Positions 13,162 through 23,830 are shown, numbered from the stretch's first letter. The stretch: 64,000 bases of DNA from Kineosporiaceae bacterium (GCA_016794595.1 JAEUJN010000008.1:248001-312000), one strand, 5' to 3'. The notes: generated by a model not told the origin, from the letters alone. Numbers and translations: made by a program.

Positions 13162-14070
13162 TCATTCCTCCTCCAGACCCGGGGTTCGCAGGGCGGACGC
13201 CGCAGGCTCGGCGATCCTGGACCCCGGGTGATCAGGCAGGGGAGGCGGCCGGCCGCCGAAGGCCGGGCAGAGGGCCTTGTGCGGGCACCAGCCGCACATC
13301 CGGCTCGGAGAGGCCCGCCAGTCCCCGGTGTGGACCGCCAGCTCGATCGCCGCCCACAGCGCCCGGAGTTTGCGCTCGGTGGCCAGCAGCTCCCGGGCGT
13401 CAGGGGAGTACCGGAGGATCTCGCCACTGCCCAGGTAGACCAGCTGCAACACCGCGGGCACCCGGCCCCGCAGGCGCCAGAGCACCAGGGCGTAGAACTT
13501 CATCTGGAACAGGGCCTTGGCCTCGTAGGCCTCCCGGGGCGCACGCCCGGTCTTGTAGTCCACGATCCGCAGCCGCCCGTCGGCAGCCACGTCCAGCCGG
13601 TCGACGTAGCCGTGCACCAGGAGCCCGCCGGCAGGTTCGCCGGCCACCCCGTCGTCCAGCCTGACCTGGATGTGCACCTCTCGATCGGCTGGCTCGAGCC
13701 GAGTCGGGTCCTCGAGCTGGAACCAGCGCTCGAGCAGGTGCGGCACCTCGCTCAGCCATCCCGAGACACCCTCGGGGTCAGCGGCGTGGACCGCGGCCAG
13801 CTCGGGGGAGGAGTCGCGCACCCGTTCCCATTGGCTCTCGACCAGAGCCCGGGCGGCTGCGAGATCGCGGCGCTCGGCAGGCAGGTCGAAGAGCCGCTCC
13901 AGGACGGCGTGCACCACCGTCCCGCGGACGGCTGCCGGCGCGGGCACATCGGGCAGGCGGTCGATCACCCGGAAGCGGTACAGCAACGGGCACTGCATGA
14001 AGTCCGCGGCGCGGGACGGCGACAGGCGGGGACCGGGGTCGACCTTCTCGACCGGAGCGCGCATCGCCAT
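13162..14070 (-). CDS. RecB-family nuclease (PD-(D/E)XK)
   Basis: 302 aa. Begins with LSPSRAADFMQCPLLYRFRVID, the Cys-containing N-terminus of Cas4/AddB-like nucleases, and has the nuclease core LRIVDYKTGRAP (D and K of the PD-(D/E)XK site). The C-terminal cysteines in MCGWCPHKALCP complete an iron-sulphur-cluster-like set with the N-terminal Cys. A conserved actinobacterial gene next to trmI and mpa; role probably in DNA repair, substrate unknown. ATG 14070 is chosen because a TAGAGT -10 box lies 7 nt upstream; a start 24 nt earlier is possible but would not fit. Confidence 0.85.
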   Translation of the reverse strand: MAMRAPVEKVDPGPRLSPSRAADFMQCPLLYRFRVIDRLPDVPAPAAVRGTVVHAVLERLFDLPAERRDLAAARALVESQWERVRDSSPELAAVHAADPEGVSGWLSEVPHLLERWFQLEDPTRLEPADREVHIQVRLDDGVAGEPAGGLLVHGYVDRLDVAADGRLRIVDYKTGRAPREAYEAKALFQMKFYALVLWRLRGRVPAVLQLVYLGSGEILRYSPDARELLATERKLRALWAAIELAVHTGDWRASPSRMCGWCPHKALCPAFGGRPPPLPDHPGSRIAEPAASALRTPGLEEE

Positions 14071-14077
14071 GGCCTGC

Positions 14078-14083
14078 ACTCTA
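14078..14083 (-). promoter_or_regulatory. TAGAGT -10 box of the RecB-like gene
   Basis: Minus-strand TAGAGT, 7 nt before ATG 14070; predicts a leaderless transcript and decides the start codon. Confidence 0.55.
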
Positions 14084-14177
14084 GGTGGGCCCACCGACAG
14101 CCGGTCCCGTCGAGCGCTCGCGCCTGGGCACCCGCGCCTGAGCGCCGGCCCGCCACGAGAATGTCAGGGCCGCGCCG

Positions 14178-14183
14178 TAGAGT
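14178..14183 (+). promoter_or_regulatory. TAGAGT -10 box of the M50 protease gene
   Basis: TAGAGT, 7 nt before GTG 14191. It decides the start, because the frame is open for more than 1.2 kb upstream. Confidence 0.55.
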
Positions 14184-14190
14184 CGGGGAC

Positions 14191-15354
14191 GTGGCGACAC
14201 CGATCACCGACGACACCGGGGGGCCGGGTGGCGCGACCCGAGGGATCCGCCTGGGGAGCGTGCTCGGTGCACCGGTGCTGCTCATGCCCTCCTGGTTCCT
14301 GATCGCTCTGCTGATCACCGTGTCGTACACCCCGATGGCCCGAGTGCGGCTGCCGGACGCCGGGGGATTGGCGATCCTGGTCGCCTTCGGTGCGGCGTTG
14401 TTGCTGCTGCTCTCGGTGTTCCTGCACGAGTTGGCACATGCCCTGGCCGCTCGGGCGGTGGGCACCCCGCCGTCCCACATCGTGCTCGACCTCTGGGGCG
14501 GGCACACCGCGTTCGACGCCGACCTGACCACCCCCGCCCGCAGCGCCCTGGTGAGCGTCGTCGGGCCGGCGACAAATGCCGCGCTGGCGCTGTTCGGCTG
14601 GCTCGTCCGTCCGGCAGCCGACCCTGGGGGAGTGGCCGAGCTCCTGCTCATCGGGCTCATCTACTCCAATGCGATCGTGGCCGTCTTCAACGCCCTGCCC
14701 GGCCTTCCCCTCGACGGCGGCAGGGCGCTGGAGGCGTTGGTCTGGAAGCTCACCGGCGATCGCGGCGCGGGCACGATCGCCGCCGCGTGGACCGGGCGGG
14801 CGGTTGCCGCGGGGCTGGCGTTCTGGGCAGTCGGCAGGCCGCTGTTGCAGGGCCGGACCCCATCGCTGATCACGGGGATCTGGATGCTGCTGATCGCCTG
14901 GATGCTCTGGCAGGGAGCCACAGCGGCGCTGACCATCGGACACTGGCGTCGGCGGGCTCCCGGGCTCAGCGTCCAGGCCCTGGCGCGGCCGGCCGCTGGT
15001 CTGCCGGTGCTGAGCCCGCTGTCCGAGGTGGTGGCCCACGCCCGGTCGGTGGGCGCCGCCGAGATCGTGCTGCTGGACGACGGCGCGCGCCCGGTGGGCG
15101 TGGTCGACCACACGGCGTTGGCCTCGGTGCCGGCCGACCGGCTGCCGGTCACCCCGGCCCGGGCCGTCGCGCGGGTGCTCCCGCCACAGGCGACCGTGCC
15201 GGCGGCGCTGGCCGGTGAGGCGCTGCTGGCCCACCTGCGGGCGACCGCCCATCACGAGTACGCCGTGCTGGACCCCCACGGCCGCGTGGTCGGCATGTTG
15301 AACGGCCTGGACGTCCAGGCCCACCTGGACGGGCGGCGGCCGGAGCGAGCCTGA
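14191..15354 (+). CDS. Site-2 protease-like M50 metallopeptidase with CBS-like C-terminus
   Basis: 387 aa. Integral membrane zinc protease: HELAHALAAR carries the HExxH zinc motif, and NALPGLPLDGGRALEAL supplies the third ligand aspartate (NxxPxxPLDGG). About six transmembrane helices surround these. The last 120 residues (from PVLSPLSEVV) resemble a CBS-domain pair ending in YAVLDPHGRVVGMLNGLDV. Such SpoIVFB-type enzymes cut within membranes; CBS domains may sense nucleotides. It sits between the RecB-like gene and trmI, the usual order upstream of the Pup-proteasome genes in actinobacteria. Its substrate is unknown. Confidence 0.88.
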   Translation: MATPITDDTGGPGGATRGIRLGSVLGAPVLLMPSWFLIALLITVSYTPMARVRLPDAGGLAILVAFGAALLLLLSVFLHELAHALAARAVGTPPSHIVLDLWGGHTAFDADLTTPARSALVSVVGPATNAALALFGWLVRPAADPGGVAELLLIGLIYSNAIVAVFNALPGLPLDGGRALEALVWKLTGDRGAGTIAAAWTGRAVAAGLAFWAVGRPLLQGRTPSLITGIWMLLIAWMLWQGATAALTIGHWRRRAPGLSVQALARPAAGLPVLSPLSEVVAHARSVGAAEIVLLDDGARPVGVVDHTALASVPADRLPVTPARAVARVLPPQATVPAALAGEALLAHLRATAHHEYAVLDPHGRVVGMLNGLDVQAHLDGRRPERA

Positions 15355-15383
15355 GCGCGGGCGAGGCGGCCGCCGTCCGCCAC

Positions 15384-16493
<1,110 letters not shown>

Positions 16494-16679
16494 ACCGGCC
16501 CTGGGTGCTGCCGACGGTCGTGGGAAAGGACACAGTCCCCGCGACTCCGAGCGCTCTGGAGCCGTTGGGGGGCGGGCGGTTATGGTCGTGTCTCGGCGAT
16601 GGCGACGACGCAGGAGACGGGCAGGCACGTCTGGCGCGCTGACCGCGTTGTCGTGAGGCGGCCTGTCGGACATCGGGGT

Positions 16680-16685
16680 TAGGGT
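16680..16685 (+). promoter_or_regulatory. TAGGGT -10 box upstream of mpa
   Basis: TAGGGT 37 nt before ATG 16723, giving a leader of about 30 nt that includes the GGGAGGTG ribosome site. No convincing -35 element is visible. Confidence 0.4.
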
Positions 16686-16722
16686 CGATTCGACCCCACG
16701 AGCACGACGGGAGGTGCCCGCG

Positions 16723-18399
16723 ATGAGCAGGAACGAGGAGTCGGCCGTGCCGGATCCCTCGGCCAGTGCCACCGAGGTGGTGCGGTTGCAGGCACAGGTG
16801 GCGCAGTTGGCGGCCCAGAACGACAGGTTGGCCACGACCCTGCGCGACGCCCGCGATCAGATCGTGGCCCTGAAGGCCGAGGTGGACCGGCTGGCCCAGC
16901 CGCCCAACACGTTCGGCATCGTGGTCGCGATCAGCGATCAGGGCGAGGACGAGACGGGCACGGTCGAGATCGTCACCTCCGGCCGCAAGATGCGGGTTGG
17001 CCTGAGCCCCTCGATCGATGTCGACCGCCTGCGCCCCGGCCAGGAGGTCATGCTGAACGAGGCGTTCAACGTCGTCGCGGCCCGGGAGTACGAGCGCACC
17101 GGTGAGATCGTGATCCTCAAGGAGGTCCTCGGGGAGGATCGCGCACTCGTGGTCGCCCACGCCGACGAGGAGCGCGTCGTCCACCTCGCCGGCCCGTTGA
17201 TCGGCGAGAAGCTGCGCGTGGGCGATGCCTACACGATGGACCCGAGGTCGAGCTTCATCTTCGAGAAGGTGCCGAGGGCCGAGGTCGAGGAGCTGGTCCT
17301 CGAGGAGGTCCCGGACATCGAGTACGAGGACATCGGTGGGTTGGCCACCCAGATCGAGCAGATCCGGGACGCCGTCGAGTTGCCGTTCCTGCACCCCGAT
17401 CTCTTCCGGGAGCACGGGCTCAAGCCTCCCAAGGGAATCCTGCTGTACGGCCCACCCGGCTGCGGCAAGACCCTCATCGCCAAGGCGGTGGCCAACTCTC
17501 TGGCCAAGAAGGCCGCCGAGGCCCTCGGGCTGAAGGAGTCCAAGAGCTACTTCCTGAACGTCAAGGGGCCGGAGCTGCTGAACAAGTACGTCGGCGAGAC
17601 CGAGCGGCACATCCGGTTGATCTTCGCCCGCGCCCGGGAGAAGGCCTCCGAGGGGACGCCGGTCGTGGTGTTCTTCGACGAGATGGACTCCCTGTTCCGC
17701 ACCCGGGGGTCCGGGGTGTCCAGCGACGTCGAGACCACGATCGTGCCGCAGCTGCTCAGCGAGATCGACGGGGTGGAGCGGCTGGAGAACGTGATCGTGA
17801 TCGGGGCCTCCAACCGGGAGGACATGATCGACCCGGCGATCCTGCGCCCGGGACGGTTGGACGTCAAGATCAAGATTCAACGCCCGGACGCCGAGGCCGC
17901 GAAGGACATCTTCTCCAAGTACCTGACCGCCGATCTCCCGCTGCACCCGGACGACCTGAGGGCCAACGACGGCTCCGCGACCACCACCGTCGAGGCCATG
18001 ATCATGCGCACGGTGGAGCGGATGTACACCGAGACCGAGGAGAACCAGTTCCTCGAGGTGACCTATGCCAACGGCGACAAGGAGATCCTCTACTTCAAGG
18101 ACTTCAACTCCGGGGCCATGATCCAGAACATCGTGGACCGGGCCAAGAAGACCGCGATCAAGGATCTGCTCGAGACCGGGCAGCGGGGCATCCGGCTCGA
18201 CCACCTGCTCACCGCGTGCGTGGACGAGTTCAAGGAGAACGAGGACCTTCCGAACACCACGAACCCGGACGACTGGGCCCGGATCTCCGGCAAGAAGGGC
18301 GAGCGGATCGTGTACATCCGCACGATCATCCAGGGCAAGCAGGGCACCGAGCCCGGCCGGACCATCGACACCGTGGCCAACACGGGTCAGTACCTCTGA
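16723..18399 (+). CDS. mpa: Proteasomal ATPase Mpa/ARC
   Basis: 558 aa. AAA+ unfoldase that recognises pupylated proteins and feeds them into the 20S core. In order: an N-terminal coiled coil (about residues 15-60) that binds Pup, two OB-fold segments ([10 protein letters not shown] onward), and the AAA module with Walker A GPPGCGKT and Walker [12 protein letters not shown]. The C-terminus GQYL is the docking motif with penultimate tyrosine that opens the proteasome gate. ATG 16723 is preferred; an in-frame GTG at 16714 lies inside the ribosome site GGGAGGTG. The gene is 5.5 kb upstream of dop, separated by an unrelated exporter operon and a Nudix gene. Confidence 0.97.
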   Translation: MSRNEESAVPDPSASATEVVRLQAQVAQLAAQNDRLATTLRDARDQIVALKAEVDRLAQPPNTFGIVVAISDQGEDETGTVEIVTSGRKMRVGLSPSIDVDRLRPGQEVMLNEAFNVVAAREYERTGEIVILKEVLGEDRALVVAHADEERVVHLAGPLIGEKLRVGDAYTMDPRSSFIFEKVPRAEVEELVLEEVPDIEYEDIGGLATQIEQIRDAVELPFLHPDLFREHGLKPPKGILLYGPPGCGKTLIAKAVANSLAKKAAEALGLKESKSYFLNVKGPELLNKYVGETERHIRLIFARAREKASEGTPVVVFFDEMDSLFRTRGSGVSSDVETTIVPQLLSEIDGVERLENVIVIGASNREDMIDPAILRPGRLDVKIKIQRPDAEAAKDIFSKYLTADLPLHPDDLRANDGSATTTVEAMIMRTVERMYTETEENQFLEVTYANGDKEILYFKDFNSGAMIQNIVDRAKKTAIKDLLETGQRGIRLDHLLTACVDEFKENEDLPNTTNPDDWARISGKKGERIVYIRTIIQGKQGTEPGRTIDTVANTGQYL

Positions 18400-18524
18400 C
18401 CGACCACTGACCGACCTCATACCCCCACCGGGCAACACGTGTGACGGCCAGCGGGCACCTCTGCCGGCCACCCCGCGGCACCCACTGACGCTGTCAGGCC
18501 GAGTGCCCACCTCCGCGTTCGGCG

Positions 18525-18662
18525 CTGCGGAGCCGCTCGCCATGCTCCGCAGCCGCCAGCCGCGGCGTCCGCTTCATGGCTTTTCGGGTGGTCCTGCCGC
18601 GTCCCCTGCGGAGCACGAGTCGTCCGCCACGGAGCATGAGCAGGTTGGGTGGGGGGGTGGGG
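18525..18662. repeat. Palindromic intergenic repeat, copy A
   Basis: In the gap between convergent mpa and an ABC permease gene. It has a local hairpin CTGCGGAGC / GCTCCGCAG (18525-18552) and two right-hand units: CTGCGGAGCACGAG (18606-18619) and ACGGAGCATGAGCAGGTTGG (18629-18648). The second is almost identical to the right arm of copies B and C. A G-rich tail follows (GGG-T-GGGGGGG-T-GGGG). The left arm is degenerate. No gene is seen in 18400-18662. Confidence 0.65.
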
Positions 18663-19862
18663 CTACTCGGTGCGCAGGGCCACGACGGGGTCCAGGCTGC
18701 CGGCGCGACGGGCGGGGAAGACGCCGAAGAACACCCCGACCGCCACCGAGACCCCGAACGCCAGCGCCAGGGACCACCACGCGATCTCGGCCGGCAGCTG
18801 GGTGAACCGGTCGGCTGCCAGCGCGGCACCGACCCCGAGCCCCATCCCGATCAACCCCCCGACCGTGGTCAACACGACCGCCTCCACCAGGAACTGGGCC
18901 AGGACGTCGCGCTGGCGGGCCCCCAGGGCCTTGCGCAGGCCGATCTCCCGGGTCCGCTCGCGCACCGAGACCAGCATGATGTTGGAGACACCCACCCCGC
19001 CGACCACCAGAGAGATCCCGGCGATCGCGGCGAGCACGATCGTCAGCAGCCCCAGGATGCTGCCGACCGTGCCCAGGATCTGGGTCTGGGTGACCGCGGA
19101 GAACGTCTCGCCCTCGTACTTGTCCTGCAGGGCGGCGATGATCCGGGACTGCAGCGGGCCGATGGCATCCAGGTTGGGGGCCTTCACCGCGATCGCATCG
19201 ATCCGCTCCACCCCGAACAACCGCTGCGCCGCTGACACCGGCACGTGCACCTCGAGATCGCGGCTCACCCCGAACGTCGAGCCGATCTCGGTGAACACCC
19301 CGATCACCCGGAACCGCACGCCGGCGATGGTCACCTGACGGCCCACCGGCTCGACGTCCCCGAACAGGTCGCGGGCGGTCTGCGAACCCAGGACGGCGAC
19401 CCGCCGGCGGGTCTCGACGTCCGCCCCCGACAGGTACCGCCCCCGTGCCAGGGGCCGGTCGAAGACCAGTGGCACGGTCTCGGTGGTGCCGTTGACATTG
19501 GCGAAGACCATCCGGTTGCCCACCCGGACCTGCTCCCCGGAGGAGACGGTGACCGCCACGGCGTCCTGGTTGCCCACCAACCGGCCCAGGAAGGCCGCGT
19601 CCTCGAGTTGCAGGCGGCTGAGCGCCGGCGCGGAACCGAACTGCACCTGGCCGGGTACCACCAGGATCAGGTTGGATCCCAGCCCCTCGACCTGTCGCTC
19701 GACCTCGCGCTTGGCCCCGCTGCCGATCGCGACCAGGATCACCACCGCGGCAACGCCGATGATCACGCCCAGCATGGTCAGGACGCTGCGCAACCGATTG
19801 GCCCGCAAGGCGGTCAGCGCAGACGAGAACGCCTCGCCGAGCTTCACGAGTCCGGCCCCCAC
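18663..19862 (-). CDS. MacB-like ABC permease (FtsX family)
   Basis: 399 aa. One N-terminal helix, a periplasmic-type MacB core domain of about 220 residues, then three C-terminal helices with TREIGLRKALGARQRDVLAQF, the FtsX signature. Its start overlaps the end of the ATPase gene by 19 nt, so the two are co-translated. Third gene of a MacA-MacB-like operon. Confidence 0.9.
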   Translation of the reverse strand: MGAGLVKLGEAFSSALTALRANRLRSVLTMLGVIIGVAAVVILVAIGSGAKREVERQVEGLGSNLILVVPGQVQFGSAPALSRLQLEDAAFLGRLVGNQDAVAVTVSSGEQVRVGNRMVFANVNGTTETVPLVFDRPLARGRYLSGADVETRRRVAVLGSQTARDLFGDVEPVGRQVTIAGVRFRVIGVFTEIGSTFGVSRDLEVHVPVSAAQRLFGVERIDAIAVKAPNLDAIGPLQSRIIAALQDKYEGETFSAVTQTQILGTVGSILGLLTIVLAAIAGISLVVGGVGVSNIMLVSVRERTREIGLRKALGARQRDVLAQFLVEAVVLTTVGGLIGMGLGVGAALAADRFTQLPAEIAWWSLALAFGVSVAVGVFFGVFPARRAGSLDPVVALRTE

Positions 19863-20638
19863 GCGACCGGGGCTGCCGTGGCCGGGTCGACCACGAGCCC
19901 GTCCCGCATCCGGATCTGCCGCCCGGCCCGGGCCGCGACGTCCCGGTCGTGGGTCACCAGCATCACCGCCACCCCTCGCTCGCGGTTGAGTCGCTCCAAG
20001 GTGGCCATCACCTCGGCGCCCGTGACACTGTCCAGGTTGCCCGTCGGCTCGTCGGCCAGCAGCAGGGACGGTTCACCGACCAAGGCCCGGGCGATGGCGA
20101 CCCGCTGCTGTTCGCCCCCGGACAACTGGGCCGGGCGGTGGTCCAACCGGTGCCCCAGCCCGACCGCCTCCAGCGCCGCCACCGCCCGGTCACGGCGCTC
20201 GCGCCGACCGGCGCCGCGATAGATCAGCGGCAGCGCGACGTTGTCGACCGCCGTGGTCCGCGCCAGCAACTGGAACGCCTGGAACACGAAGCCGATCGTG
20301 CGGTTGCGCAACTCGGCCAGGCCGTCGTCGTCCAGGGTGCGGGTGTCGCGCCCGGCCACCAGGACCTGCCCCGAGGTCGGCCGGTCGAGCAGGCCCAGCA
20401 GATGCATCAGGGTCGACTTGCCCGACCCCGAGGGGCCGATCAGCGCCACATAGTCGCCGGGGCGGATGCTGACCGACACCCCCCGCAGAGCGTCGACCTG
20501 CCCGGACCCGACCCGGTAGCTGCGACGGACGTCGACGGCCTCGACAGCGGCCGGGGGAGAGGCCTGCGGGTCGACCTGGGATGACGCCTCCGGGGGGCCC
20601 TGTGACGCCGCCCGCTGCGCGCCCTCGAGCGGGCTCAC
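19844..20638 (-). CDS. ABC transporter ATP-binding protein (MacB type)
   Basis: 264 aa. Walker A GPSGSGKST, ABC signature LSGGEQQRVAIARAL, Walker B LLADEPTGNLDS, H-loop VTHDRD. GTG 20638 overlaps the TGA of the upstream adaptor gene (GTGA), which fixes the start. Residues 1-30 are a Ser/Gln/Pro-rich extension. Energises the exporter with the following permease. Confidence 0.9.
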   Translation of the reverse strand: MSPLEGAQRAASQGPPEASSQVDPQASPPAAVEAVDVRRSYRVGSGQVDALRGVSVSIRPGDYVALIGPSGSGKSTLMHLLGLLDRPTSGQVLVAGRDTRTLDDDGLAELRNRTIGFVFQAFQLLARTTAVDNVALPLIYRGAGRRERRDRAVAALEAVGLGHRLDHRPAQLSGGEQQRVAIARALVGEPSLLLADEPTGNLDSVTGAEVMATLERLNRERGVAVMLVTHDRDVAARAGRQIRMRDGLVVDPATAAPVAWGPDS

Positions 20639-22026
20639 GCCTGGACCCGTTGCCCGTCGCTCACCCGGTCGGCGCCGCGGACGATCACCTGATCCCCGAC
20701 GGTGACCCCATCGGTGATCTCGACCCGGTCGGCGCCCTGGGCGCCCAGGCGTACGGGAACGCGCCGGGCGATGCCGTCGGTCACCCGCCAGACCGCGTCG
20801 CCCCGCTCGTCGCGGAAGACCGCCGAGGCGGGCACCGAGACGGCCTGGTCGGCGGTCCGGACGTGGAGCCGGGCCACTGCCGACATGCCCGGCCGCAATC
20901 CCGTCCTCGAGGGCCCGGCCGGATCCAGCCGCAGCCGCACCTGATAGGTCACCCCGCCCCGGGCCGAGGCCGTCGGTTGCAGATCGACCGACCGGACGGC
21001 GGCCGGGTATCGCATTCCCGGGAGTGCGTCGAGCTCGATCTCGGCCGGCACCTGCGGCCGGACCAGCACCACGTCGGTCTCGTCCACCGAGGCGGTCAGT
21101 CCCAGTTCGGAGACATCGGTGACCGTCAGCAGGGTGGCCCCCGCGGTGACCGGTGTGCCGACCGCCAGATCGGCCACCGTCGCCGTCCCACCGGCGCCGC
21201 CACCACTGAGCAGGGGCCCTGCAGACCCGAGCTGGGACAGCAGGTCGGGCGGTACCTGGTCCAGGGCGGAGGACAGCTCCGAGCCGGACGCCGCGGCCCC
21301 GGCCGCGGCCGGCGACCCGCCGAAGATCACCGTGCCGGCGATGGGGGAGCGGACCGTCAGCGAGTCGACGGCAGCCTGCGCAGCCGTCACGGCGGCACGG
21401 GTCTGGGCACGCTGAGCGCGGGCGAGCGAGGAGGCCAGCCGGCTCAGGCTGCTGAGGCCGGCGTTGAGCTGGCGGACCGCCTGGGAGGCCGCCCGTCGAG
21501 CCGCCTCGTGCTCGGCCCGCGCGGACTCCACGCGGGCCAGGGCGGCGGCACGCACCTGTCCCTCGGGCAGGGCCTCGGCCGCCTGGCGGGCCTGGTCGAT
21601 CGCCTCGGCGGCGCGGCGTCCGGCATCGCTGACCACGGACAGGTCCGCGCGCGGGATCGTGACCCCGCCCGCGGAGGCGGCCTCGGCGTCGGCGCCCTCG
21701 GCCTGCGCGAGCGCCTGGCGGGCGCCCGGGCTGTCGATCGTCAGCAGCACCTGCCCGGCGGCGACCACCTGGCCCTCCCGGACGGCGAGGCTGACCACCG
21801 TGCCCGCCGACGGCGCGCTGACGATGGCGCTGGCCCGGGCTGTCACGGTGGCCGGCGCCTCGACCACCTCGGTCACCGTCGCCCGGGTGACCTGCCCGAG
21901 TTCGATGCCGGTCGGGGAGTCCTCGGTGCAACCGGTCAGCACTGTGGCGGTCACGACCAGTGAGACCAGCGGGGCGAGGACGGCGGTGCGCGGGACGATC
22001 AGCCGCGAGGGCGAACGGGTCGACAC
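20635..22026 (-). CDS. MacA/HlyD-like membrane-fusion lipoprotein
   Basis: 463 aa. N-terminal signal with lipobox VLTGC (Cys at about residue 33), so it is probably lipid-anchored outside the membrane. It has a biotinyl-lipoyl-like segment (VTARASAIVSAPSAGTV), a long alanine-rich coiled coil (residues about 100-200), and beta-barrel segments at the C-terminus ending in GDQVIVRGADRV. It is the adaptor of the MacAB-like exporter encoded downstream. Gram-positive bacteria lack an outer membrane, so the adaptor may act in the envelope or as a sensor. The TACGAT -10 box 6 nt upstream supports GTG 22026. Confidence 0.88.
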   Translation of the reverse strand: MSTRSPSRLIVPRTAVLAPLVSLVVTATVLTGCTEDSPTGIELGQVTRATVTEVVEAPATVTARASAIVSAPSAGTVVSLAVREGQVVAAGQVLLTIDSPGARQALAQAEGADAEAASAGGVTIPRADLSVVSDAGRRAAEAIDQARQAAEALPEGQVRAAALARVESARAEHEAARRAASQAVRQLNAGLSSLSRLASSLARAQRAQTRAAVTAAQAAVDSLTVRSPIAGTVIFGGSPAAAGAAASGSELSSALDQVPPDLLSQLGSAGPLLSGGGAGGTATVADLAVGTPVTAGATLLTVTDVSELGLTASVDETDVVLVRPQVPAEIELDALPGMRYPAAVRSVDLQPTASARGGVTYQVRLRLDPAGPSRTGLRPGMSAVARLHVRTADQAVSVPASAVFRDERGDAVWRVTDGIARRVPVRLGAQGADRVEITDGVTVGDQVIVRGADRVSDGQRVQA

Positions 22027-22032
22027 TCCCTC

Positions 22033-22038
22033 ATCGTA
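22033..22038 (-). promoter_or_regulatory. TACGAT -10 box of the MacA-MacB-like operon
   Basis: Minus-strand TACGAT, 6 nt before GTG 22026; predicts leaderless start of the three-gene exporter operon. Confidence 0.5.
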
Positions 22039-22077
22039 GGTTTCCGGTCTTCGCCTCCCGGAGGCGGGCAGATCCGA

Positions 22078-23370
22078 TCAGCCCGACAGATGGGGCAGAT
22101 CCCAGTCGTCAGGCAGCGCGGCCGGAGGCGGTGGATCGGCAGGCGGGCTGGTCCAGCGGCCGTCGAACGGCGGCGACCCGGCACGCGCCAGGGACATCAG
22201 CTGCTCCCCGGCCGCACGGATCGCCGGAGCCTGCTCGGGGGTCCACCTGCCCGGTCGGCCGGTGAACGCGGCGAACTCCTCCTCGTCGCGCCACTGCGGT
22301 CGCAGCGGCCCGCCGGCCACAACGGGCCGCGGGACCCACACGTCGAGCGCGTGGTCGGCGGTGTCCACCAGCAGAGTGCCGGACGCCGTGCGCCGCCGCA
22401 CCGCCGGCGCCTCGAGATTGCCGTACCAGCCGGTCAGCCGGCCGTCGCCGTCGAAGAAGTGCCAGAGCGACCAGCCGGCCGAACGAGCTGGGATGCGGAC
22501 GTAGATCCCCCGGTCGCGCCACTGTCCGCTCACGCGGTGCGGCCCGTCGTCCGAGTGAGCCGGATTGCCCCCCGGCCTCGGCACCGGTTCCCTGGCCGAT
22601 TCCCGCACCCGTTCCCGGACCGATTCCCGGACGGTGGGCGTGCCCTCGGCAATCCACAGCACCAGCTCGTCCGGGCCGTCGTGCAGCACGGTCGCCGGGC
22701 GCACCACCGTGGCCCGCCCCTGCCGGCCGAAGCGGTACAGCGCCGTCGCCCCCACCGGCCACGGGCCGTGATCGAGCGCCGGTGCGGGCTCGATCAAGGT
22801 GAACAAGGTGCGCGTGTCGGGCACCACCGGACGCCGCGGGTCGGCGAGCAGGGCGTCCACCTCGGCCGGGGTCATCCACCAGGCCTGCGCCACCTCACCG
22901 TCGGCGAAGTGCACCTCACCGTCCCAGACGGTCTCGAACAGGTACACCAGCCCCTGGGTCTGGTGATCGCGGTACCAGGTGGTCAGCAGCGGGCGCAGCG
23001 GCAAGTCGGTGCCGGGAGCAGCCGCGATGCCGACTTCCTCGGCTAGCTCCCGTAGGGCACCGGACCGAGGGTCCTCACCGGCTCCGAGCACCCCGCCGCA
23101 GGCCAGGTCGTGGTGGGCCGGCCAGAGATCCTTGGTGGCCGAGCGGCGGTGTACCAGCAACCGTCCGTCGCTGCGCCGCACGATGATCCCGGTGGCGGCG
23201 TGCGGCAGGTTCTCGGCCCGCATCCGCGAGCGGGGGACGGCGCCGACCACCCGGCCGACCGGATCGTGCGGGTCGTAGAGCGCCACCAGCTCCGCGGAGT
23301 CGTCCCGCCCGGCGACGGGGACCTCACTGCCGCTCCCGGGTCCCGACGACGGTCGAGCGGGCTCAGCCAC
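22078..23370 (-). CDS. Nudix hydrolase-DUF402 fusion protein
   Basis: 430 aa. The first part (about residues 1-215) is an IDI-like Nudix domain with the full box: glycine, five residues, glutamate, then REL-EE-VG (GALRELAEEVGI). The second part (about 215-430) matches DUF402/FomD-like nucleotide phosphatases: WRDRGIYVRIP, WSLWHFF, GWYGNLEAP, TADHALDVWVPRP and a C-terminal EEFAAF helix. Between them is a linker of repeated VRESVRER-like units made from near-identical 12-bp DNA pieces. Both domains act on nucleotide or pyrophosphate substrates, so a bifunctional phosphohydrolase is likely. Its GTG start overlaps the end of the upstream DUF3054 gene by 8 nt. Confidence 0.8.
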   Translation of the reverse strand: MAEPARPSSGPGSGSEVPVAGRDDSAELVALYDPHDPVGRVVGAVPRSRMRAENLPHAATGIIVRRSDGRLLVHRRSATKDLWPAHHDLACGGVLGAGEDPRSGALRELAEEVGIAAAPGTDLPLRPLLTTWYRDHQTQGLVYLFETVWDGEVHFADGEVAQAWWMTPAEVDALLADPRRPVVPDTRTLFTLIEPAPALDHGPWPVGATALYRFGRQGRATVVRPATVLHDGPDELVLWIAEGTPTVRESVRERVRESAREPVPRPGGNPAHSDDGPHRVSGQWRDRGIYVRIPARSAGWSLWHFFDGDGRLTGWYGNLEAPAVRRRTASGTLLVDTADHALDVWVPRPVVAGGPLRPQWRDEEEFAAFTGRPGRWTPEQAPAIRAAGEQLMSLARAGSPPFDGRWTSPPADPPPPAALPDDWDLPHLSG

Positions 23371-23761
23371 GCCGCGCGGCCAGCGCCCGCCAGCCCAGGA
23401 GGAACAGGGCCAGGAACGTGGTGGCGACCGCCACGAAGGACGCCTGGACGCCACCGCCGGTGAGGTGCCGCAGCGTCATGCCCACCGCGACCGTGCCGAG
23501 CAGGATCGCCAGCCCGGAGCGGATCGTGGCCGGGTGTGCACGGCGCAGCAGCACCACGGCCCATCCCAGGACGGTCCCGGTCAGGAACGGCCAGGCGACC
23601 GTCAGGGTGCCGGTCAGCACTGTTCCCTCGTCGTGCGCGCGCCGTCCGAGCAGGACGAAGACCACGACGCTGATCAGGTCGGCGGCTGCCGCCACCCCGA
23701 CGCGTGGACGTGCCCGGGCGAGCGGGGTGAGGGCGTCGGTCGGGGCGGAGGGCTCGGTCAC
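23363..23761 (-). CDS. DUF3054 membrane protein
   Basis: 132 aa. Four predicted helices: AAADLISVVVFVLLGRRAH, TLTVAWPFLTGTVLGWAVVL, IRSGLAILLGTVAVGMTLRHLTGGG and FVAVATTFLALFLLGWRALA. The order and the TGGG-VQ-SFVAVA motif match DUF3054, a conserved actinobacterial family of unknown function. It is divergent from dop and translationally coupled to the Nudix-DUF402 gene. A weak CAAACT box 8 nt upstream suggests leaderless expression. Confidence 0.8.
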   Translation of the reverse strand: MTEPSAPTDALTPLARARPRVGVAAAADLISVVVFVLLGRRAHDEGTVLTGTLTVAWPFLTGTVLGWAVVLLRRAHPATIRSGLAILLGTVAVGMTLRHLTGGGVQASFVAVATTFLALFLLGWRALAARRG

Positions 23762-23794
23762 GGGAGCCAGTTTGTCAGGCGACACCCCGCCCGG

Positions 23795-23830
23795 ACCCGG
23801 ACAGTGACCCGGACCGTGACCCGGACAGTG
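23795..23830. repeat. 3 x 12-bp tandem repeat upstream of dop
   Basis: ACCCGGACAGTG, ACCCGGACCGTG and ACCCGGACAGTG lie head-to-tail in the 147-nt gap between DUF3054 and dop, about 67 nt upstream of the dop -10 box. They could be a regulator-binding array or simple slippage. Confidence 0.7.
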
